The notes under the pieces: model-generated
What the model was told of the DNA's origin: nothing
The model's database searches: none
What the model saw: the letters and a program-made list of their open reading frames with translations, nothing else
Translations under genes and position numbers: made by a program
Origin: a virus
Reading direction: 5' to 3' (one strand)
Length of the DNA stretch: 23,006 nt
IMG/VR virus record: IMGVR_UViG_3300032160_001560
Span: 1 to 23,006 of that record
Shown here: piece by piece, positions 19,859 through 23,006 of the stretch
How positions within the stretch are numbered: the stretch's first letter is position 1
Layout: every line of letters begins with the position of its first letter

Positions 19859-22498
19859 TCATTTGTTGCTCTTCGGGGGATTTGTTGAATTGGGGACGAT
19901 TGCCGCGCCTTGCGCGGCATACGCCAATCCGATCGCCCGCAAGTGCGCTTCGGCGTGAGCGCGCACGTTCGCAAAGCCCGCGGGATTTTCGACGCGCGCG
20001 ATTTGCCCGGCGTCCGAATTCGCCCACCGCCGGCACTCTTCGAGCTCGACCGCGTGATTGTCGAAGAGCAAATCGACCGGGACGCTGGGTTCAAGTAGCA
20101 CAGACTTCAGTCTGTGGGTTTCCATTAGTTGCTCCCGGGCTGCTGCCGATGGATTCGACTTGCTCCCCGAAGATCCTGACGATTCGCTTTCATCATTCGG
20201 AACCCGACAGGCTGAAGCCTGTCCTACTAAAAGCAAATCAATCTCGCGCAACTGCTTGTTGCGCGAATCCTCTCCCGGCACGACGAGGTCCGACAAACCG
20301 AGCACGCCTTTCACGAATCCGATATTCGCAGGATCGGCGAGCGCCTGCTGGATCATCGGATCGGACGACGCCATCAATTGCTGCACGACGGCTCGCTGCT
20401 GCGATTTCAAGCGCGGAAATGTTTCGTCGCTTTCGGGATGCGCTTGAATGTTGCCCTTCAAGTCGGCAAGGCGAATCCAGCGCGACTCGAATTCCCCGCC
20501 CGGCCCGAGAATCGGAATCTCCGCGTCCTCAGGACGATTTTTCCGGAAGCAGTCCACCGACAAGAGCATCACATCGGCATAAAAAGTTTTCAGACGCCGC
20601 CACACGAGTCCCAGTCGCCCGAGCGCCTGATCGCGCGCCATGGCGTAGCCCGAAGCGGTTTTTACTGATTCCATTTCTCCGCCGAACACAGCGGGAAAAA
20701 GTCCGGTAAGAAATTGCGAGACCGGACCCATCAATTCCTGCTGGTGCCGCACTAGATCGGGCGGCACTTGCGCCGGCGCGGGCTGAAAAAATCCCGCGGC
20801 CAGCGGCTGCCCCGGACGCGCGCGCGCCGGATAGTGCGCCGCGGGCTCGGCCGTTTGATTCGCGAGCGCGTCAAAATCCAAAACCTGCGGATCGGCGTAA
20901 ATCGGCGGGATGCCGTACTCGTACGTTTCCGCTTGAATGTTGGACAGCGTGTTGTAGCGTTCCTGAATCTGCACCAGCGAATCGCCCACCGACGGCCGGT
21001 TCTGCCCGTCGCCCGGAAGCGCGTGCATCACGCGCCAGCGATCGTCCATCGATTCGTTGCGCGATTCGCAATACGTGTCGCCGGCATAGGCGACGTAGCA
21101 GCCGTCGGGAAACAGCGCCAGCAGCGCGTCGCGCACGCTCTTGTCCTCGAGCGCGTAGAACGACCACGGCCGAATCCACGTCCGCGAAAACGTAATCAAA
21201 TTAAATAGCGCGTCGCCAGGATGCGTCGTCGGCAGTCCCTGCGCGATCGCCACGCGCGTCGCCCGCGCGTACACGTCGTCGGACTGGATCGGCCCGCCCA
21301 TCTGAATTTTGTCCGCCGCATGCGGATAGCTGGCCTTCAATTTCGCGCGGTGCACCTCCATCGACCACTGGAGATACGGATACTCGTGCATCTCGTTCGC
21401 CCACACCGGCGTATTCAACTCGAGCCCGCCGACAACGGAAATCACTTCCTGCCCGTTCGCGACGCGCCGCACACCGGTAATCAGCGGAACCGCAACGCGA
21501 GGCGCCGGAGTGAAATGCTCAGGACCAAGCGAAGCTCCGCAGTTGCGGCAGAGTACTGCAGGTAGCAGGTTGTTAGTGGCAGGTGGAAGGGTGTCGGAAT
21601 GTCCGCCGGAAGGCGTTGGGTTATCGGTGTTAGGGTTCGAGTTTTCCCCTGTTCCCTGCTCTCTGCTACCTACTACCTGCTCGGCGCCGCACTCGGGACA
21701 CACATACGCGTCATCTCCTAGCGGCACGTAGTGTTCCTCAATCACCGGCTCATCGTGCGAACCGAACCGCTGCGCGTCGGCCACGTACCGCACGTAGCCG
21801 CCGATTTTTCCGTCGGTCCACAAATAAAACGCCACGCCGGTCAGCAAATGCTGCACGCGATTATTCTGCTCGACCAGGTCGCACACCTCGGAAGCCGCGC
21901 GCGCCGCCGAGATGTCTCCGATCGCCTGCGCCGACTGGGGATAAAATCGAGTCGCGGGAACGTCTTGGCTGAGAATGGAAATGAACGAAAGCCCGAACGC
22001 CTGATACAGATTCGTGACGAACTGGTAGCGCGGCATTTCCGCCGCCGCGCTGTCGTCGTAAATTTTCGATTCGTACGGCAGGTGCCAGGTCATGTCCTGC
22101 GGATTCCACCACGCGTATTGCAAGCCTTGCCAAAACAGGCGCGCCTGCCGGATGCGCCGGATTTCGTGCCGACGCGCGACGATTCCCTCCTCGCGATACT
22201 GCACGACGAGCTCGCGCACCGCATTCACCAGGTCCGGCCGCAGCTCCTCGAGCCTCTCGTTGTTCGGCCCCAGCGCAAGCTTCGCCAGCGCTTCCTGCGC
22301 GTTAGCCGCGGGCTGCTTGCCGTCAATCCCAAGCGGCGCGCGCGCAGGTTTTGCGCCCTGCGCGGACAGTGCGCCGCTCGTCGTGAGTCCGCCTCCGGCG
22401 GAAGAACCATCAAGCGGCGCAACGCTGCCGTCGTTCGGCGCCTCATTTTCGCCGTTCAAGATCGCGAGGTCGTCCAAATTGTTCGTCTGATTGGTCAT
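19859..22498 (-). CDS. Portal-like protein with two in-frame repeat insertions
   Basis: 879 residues from the ATG at 22498. The body has the pattern of podovirus portals: a helical entry with RRHEIRRIRQARLFWQGLQ and YAWWNPQDMTWHLPYES (about 109-144), MPRYQFVTNLYQAFGLSFIS (155-174), the stem/crown part GFFQPAPAQVPPDLVRHQQE, and a helical C-terminal section (LKSQQRAVVQQLMASSDPMIQQALADP). A zinc ribbon (Cys267, Cys270, Cys317, Cys320) is split by about 42 residues translated from a repeat (about 273-314). A second repeat is translated at about 757-802. Without these the length approaches that of P22-class portals (about 725). The portal is the dodecameric DNA gate of the capsid vertex. The ATG at 22498 has no Shine-Dalgarno; an in-frame ATG at 22537, inside the repeat, has GGGAG five bases upstream and is a possible alternative start. 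Confidence 0.78.
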   Translation of the reverse strand: MTNQTNNLDDLAILNGENEAPNDGSVAPLDGSSAGGGLTTSGALSAQGAKPARAPLGIDGKQPAANAQEALAKLALGPNNERLEELRPDLVNAVRELVVQYREEGIVARRHEIRRIRQARLFWQGLQYAWWNPQDMTWHLPYESKIYDDSAAAEMPRYQFVTNLYQAFGLSFISILSQDVPATRFYPQSAQAIGDISAARAASEVCDLVEQNNRVQHLLTGVAFYLWTDGKIGGYVRYVADAQRFGSHDEPVIEEHYVPLGDDAYVCPECGAEQVVGSREQGTGENSNPNTDNPTPSGGHSDTLPPATNNLLPAVLCRNCGASLGPEHFTPAPRVAVPLITGVRRVANGQEVISVVGGLELNTPVWANEMHEYPYLQWSMEVHRAKLKASYPHAADKIQMGGPIQSDDVYARATRVAIAQGLPTTHPGDALFNLITFSRTWIRPWSFYALEDKSVRDALLALFPDGCYVAYAGDTYCESRNESMDDRWRVMHALPGDGQNRPSVGDSLVQIQERYNTLSNIQAETYEYGIPPIYADPQVLDFDALANQTAEPAAHYPARARPGQPLAAGFFQPAPAQVPPDLVRHQQELMGPVSQFLTGLFPAVFGGEMESVKTASGYAMARDQALGRLGLVWRRLKTFYADVMLLSVDCFRKNRPEDAEIPILGPGGEFESRWIRLADLKGNIQAHPESDETFPRLKSQQRAVVQQLMASSDPMIQQALADPANIGFVKGVLGLSDLVVPGEDSRNKQLREIDLLLVGQASACRVPNDESESSGSSGSKSNPSAAAREQLMETHRLKSVLLEPSVPVDLLFDNHAVELEECRRWANSDAGQIARVENPAGFANVRAHAEAHLRAIGLAYAAQGAAIVPNSTNPPKSNK
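20094..20228. repeat. Family A inverted repeat inside the portal-like gene
   Basis: Left arm AGTAGCACAGACTTCAGTCT (20094-20118) and right arm CCGACAGGCTGAAGCCTGTC (20203-20228). In the portal frame it reads VGQASACRVP at one end and METHRLKSVLLE at the other. The element at 22507-22645 carries the same arm in the same frame. Confidence 0.92.
21556..21680. repeat. Family C repeat inside the portal zinc ribbon
   Basis: One side is TGCAGGTAGCAGGTTGTTAG, the other CTGCTCTCTGCTACCTACTA then CCTGCT, an inverted chain of GGTAGCAGG-type units with unique sequence between. It separates the two CxxC knuckles of the portal zinc ribbon without a frameshift. Confidence 0.8.
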
Positions 22499-22506
22499 GG
22501 TTTTCA

Positions 22507-22645
22507 GTAGCACAGACTTCAGTCTGTGGGTTTCCATCAATGCTCCCAGGCCGCTCCTTGCGCGCTCACCTTGCCCATGGCCGGATCCGCGGATTTAACG
22601 CCTGGGCTCATCCGCGGAACCCCACAGACTGAACTCTGTGCTACT
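22507..22645. repeat. Family A inverted repeat at the right border
   Basis: Left arm GTAGCACAGACTTCAGTCTG (from 22507) and right arm CCACAGACTGAACTCTGTGC (to 22645). ATCCGCGG occurs twice in the interior (about 22585 and 22610). It fills most of the divergent gap between the portal-like gene and the GlsB/YeaQ-like gene and marks the right edge of the phage module. Confidence 0.88.
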
Positions 22646-22651
22646 TCTCAT

Positions 22652-22686
22652 GGGAACGATTGACGTTCCCGGGCAACTGTTATAGA
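22652..22686 (+). promoter_or_regulatory. Candidate promoter with palindromic operator for the GlsB-like gene
   Basis: TTGACG (22660-22665) and TATAGA (22681-22686) form a plausible sigma-70 pair with a short spacer of 15 bases. A perfect inverted repeat GGGAACG-N5-CGTTCCC (22652-22670) overlaps the -35 box, as an operator would. The distance to the start codon at 22758 is about 70 bases. Confidence 0.45.
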
Positions 22687-22757
22687 AGGAGTGCAGTCTT
22701 CGCTCCAAACAGGCTCCAAGCACAGCTGCGCACTCTCAAGCGATAAAGGGGGAATCC

Positions 22758-23006
22758 ATGGGGAATCTGCTCTGGTGGTGCATCGTCGGCCTGATCGCCG
22801 GTTTTCTCGCCGGAAAAGTAATGAAGGGCGGCGGCTTCGGCGTGCTGATGGATATCGTCATAGGCATCATCGGCGCCATGCTTGGCGGATGGCTCTTCGG
22901 CATGGTCGGGATTAGCGCGGGCAGCGGGCTGATTGGCTCCATCGTCGTAGCCTTCGTCGGCGCGTGCATTCTGCTCTGGATCGTCCGCCTCATCAAGAAA
23001 GCCTGA
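22758..23006 (+). CDS. GlsB/YeaQ/YmgE family membrane protein (host gene)
   Basis: 82 residues, complete at the last base of the window. The start at 22758 has a G-rich Shine-Dalgarno (AAGGGGGAATCC). Three hydrophobic segments are visible (about 4-22, 28-48 and 54-77) with the family's glycine-rich pattern: WWCIVGLIAGFLAGKVMKGGGFG, GIIGAMLGGWLFGMVG, and a C-terminal helix ending RLIKKA. The conserved early G-L-x-A-G-x-x-A-G/K pattern supports the Transgly_assoc family. These small inner-membrane proteins are stress-associated in enterobacteria; their molecular role is unclear. It is the only plus-strand gene and the only one typical of a bacterial chromosome, so it is taken as the host flank of the element. 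Confidence 0.9.
   Translation: MGNLLWWCIVGLIAGFLAGKVMKGGGFGVLMDIVIGIIGAMLGGWLFGMVGISAGSGLIGSIVVAFVGACILLWIVRLIKKA

Noticed and set aside
19786-20094. Upstream extension of the scaffold-like frame into the portal gene
   Set aside because: The portal frame there is the better coding sequence, and a strong Shine-Dalgarno marks 19785 as the scaffold start.
22499-22757. Phage attachment site at the right border
   Set aside because: No tRNA gene and no matching direct repeat at the left end of the window; the border sequence is a family A repeat, which is dispersed.

Overview
The window reads as the structural and lysis half of a short-tailed (podovirus-like) provirus inside a bacterial chromosome. 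The host is probably an acidobacterium. That is an inference from the dense families of short palindromic intergenic repeats built around GGCTTCAGCCTGTGGG, GCGGCTGAAGCCGC and TTCCGAGCGAAGCGAGGAA, together with high-G+C coding sequence. No rRNA, tRNA or housekeeping marker is present to prove it.

Layout. All phage genes lie on the minus strand, so the module is read from right to left. It starts with a portal-like protein (19859-22498) and a scaffold-like protein (18508-19785), followed by the major capsid protein (16992-18263). Three small virion or accessory proteins follow (16402-16788, 15638-16189, 14803-15438). Next come an exported beta-helix tailspike-like protein (11240-14668), an exported fibronectin-III protein (10665-11069) and a two-helix holin-like protein (10418-10654). 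The short-tail adaptor (9572-10297) and nozzle-like protein (6627-9326) follow. An SMC/ABC-type ATPase of visibly lower G+C (4374-6539) interrupts the module. The left part holds a fibre-like protein (3710-4249), a GNAT-like protein (2980-3465), an Ala/Gln/Ser-rich virion protein (2229-2774), a small membrane protein (1736-1981), a lytic transglycosylase (1002-1463) and a spanin-like protein (1-600). The only plus-strand gene is a host-type GlsB/YeaQ membrane protein (22758-23006) at the right end, which marks that side of the element.

How the genes work together. Portal, scaffold and capsid protein would build the procapsid. Adaptor, nozzle, tailspike and fibre-like proteins would close the head and form a short tail. 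Holin-like, transglycosylase and spanin-like proteins would open the cell. No terminase, integrase, tape measure or replication gene is in the window. The ATPase looks like a cargo gene, perhaps a defence gene.

The striking feature is repeat invasion. Most intergenic gaps of more than 80 bases hold palindromic repeat elements of several families. Some copies sit inside the portal and scaffold reading frames without breaking them, and some supply stop codons or occupy the ribosome-binding position. That suggests long residence in the host chromosome under selection to keep the frames open, as in a domesticated capsid cluster or gene-transfer-agent-like element. This remains a hypothesis.
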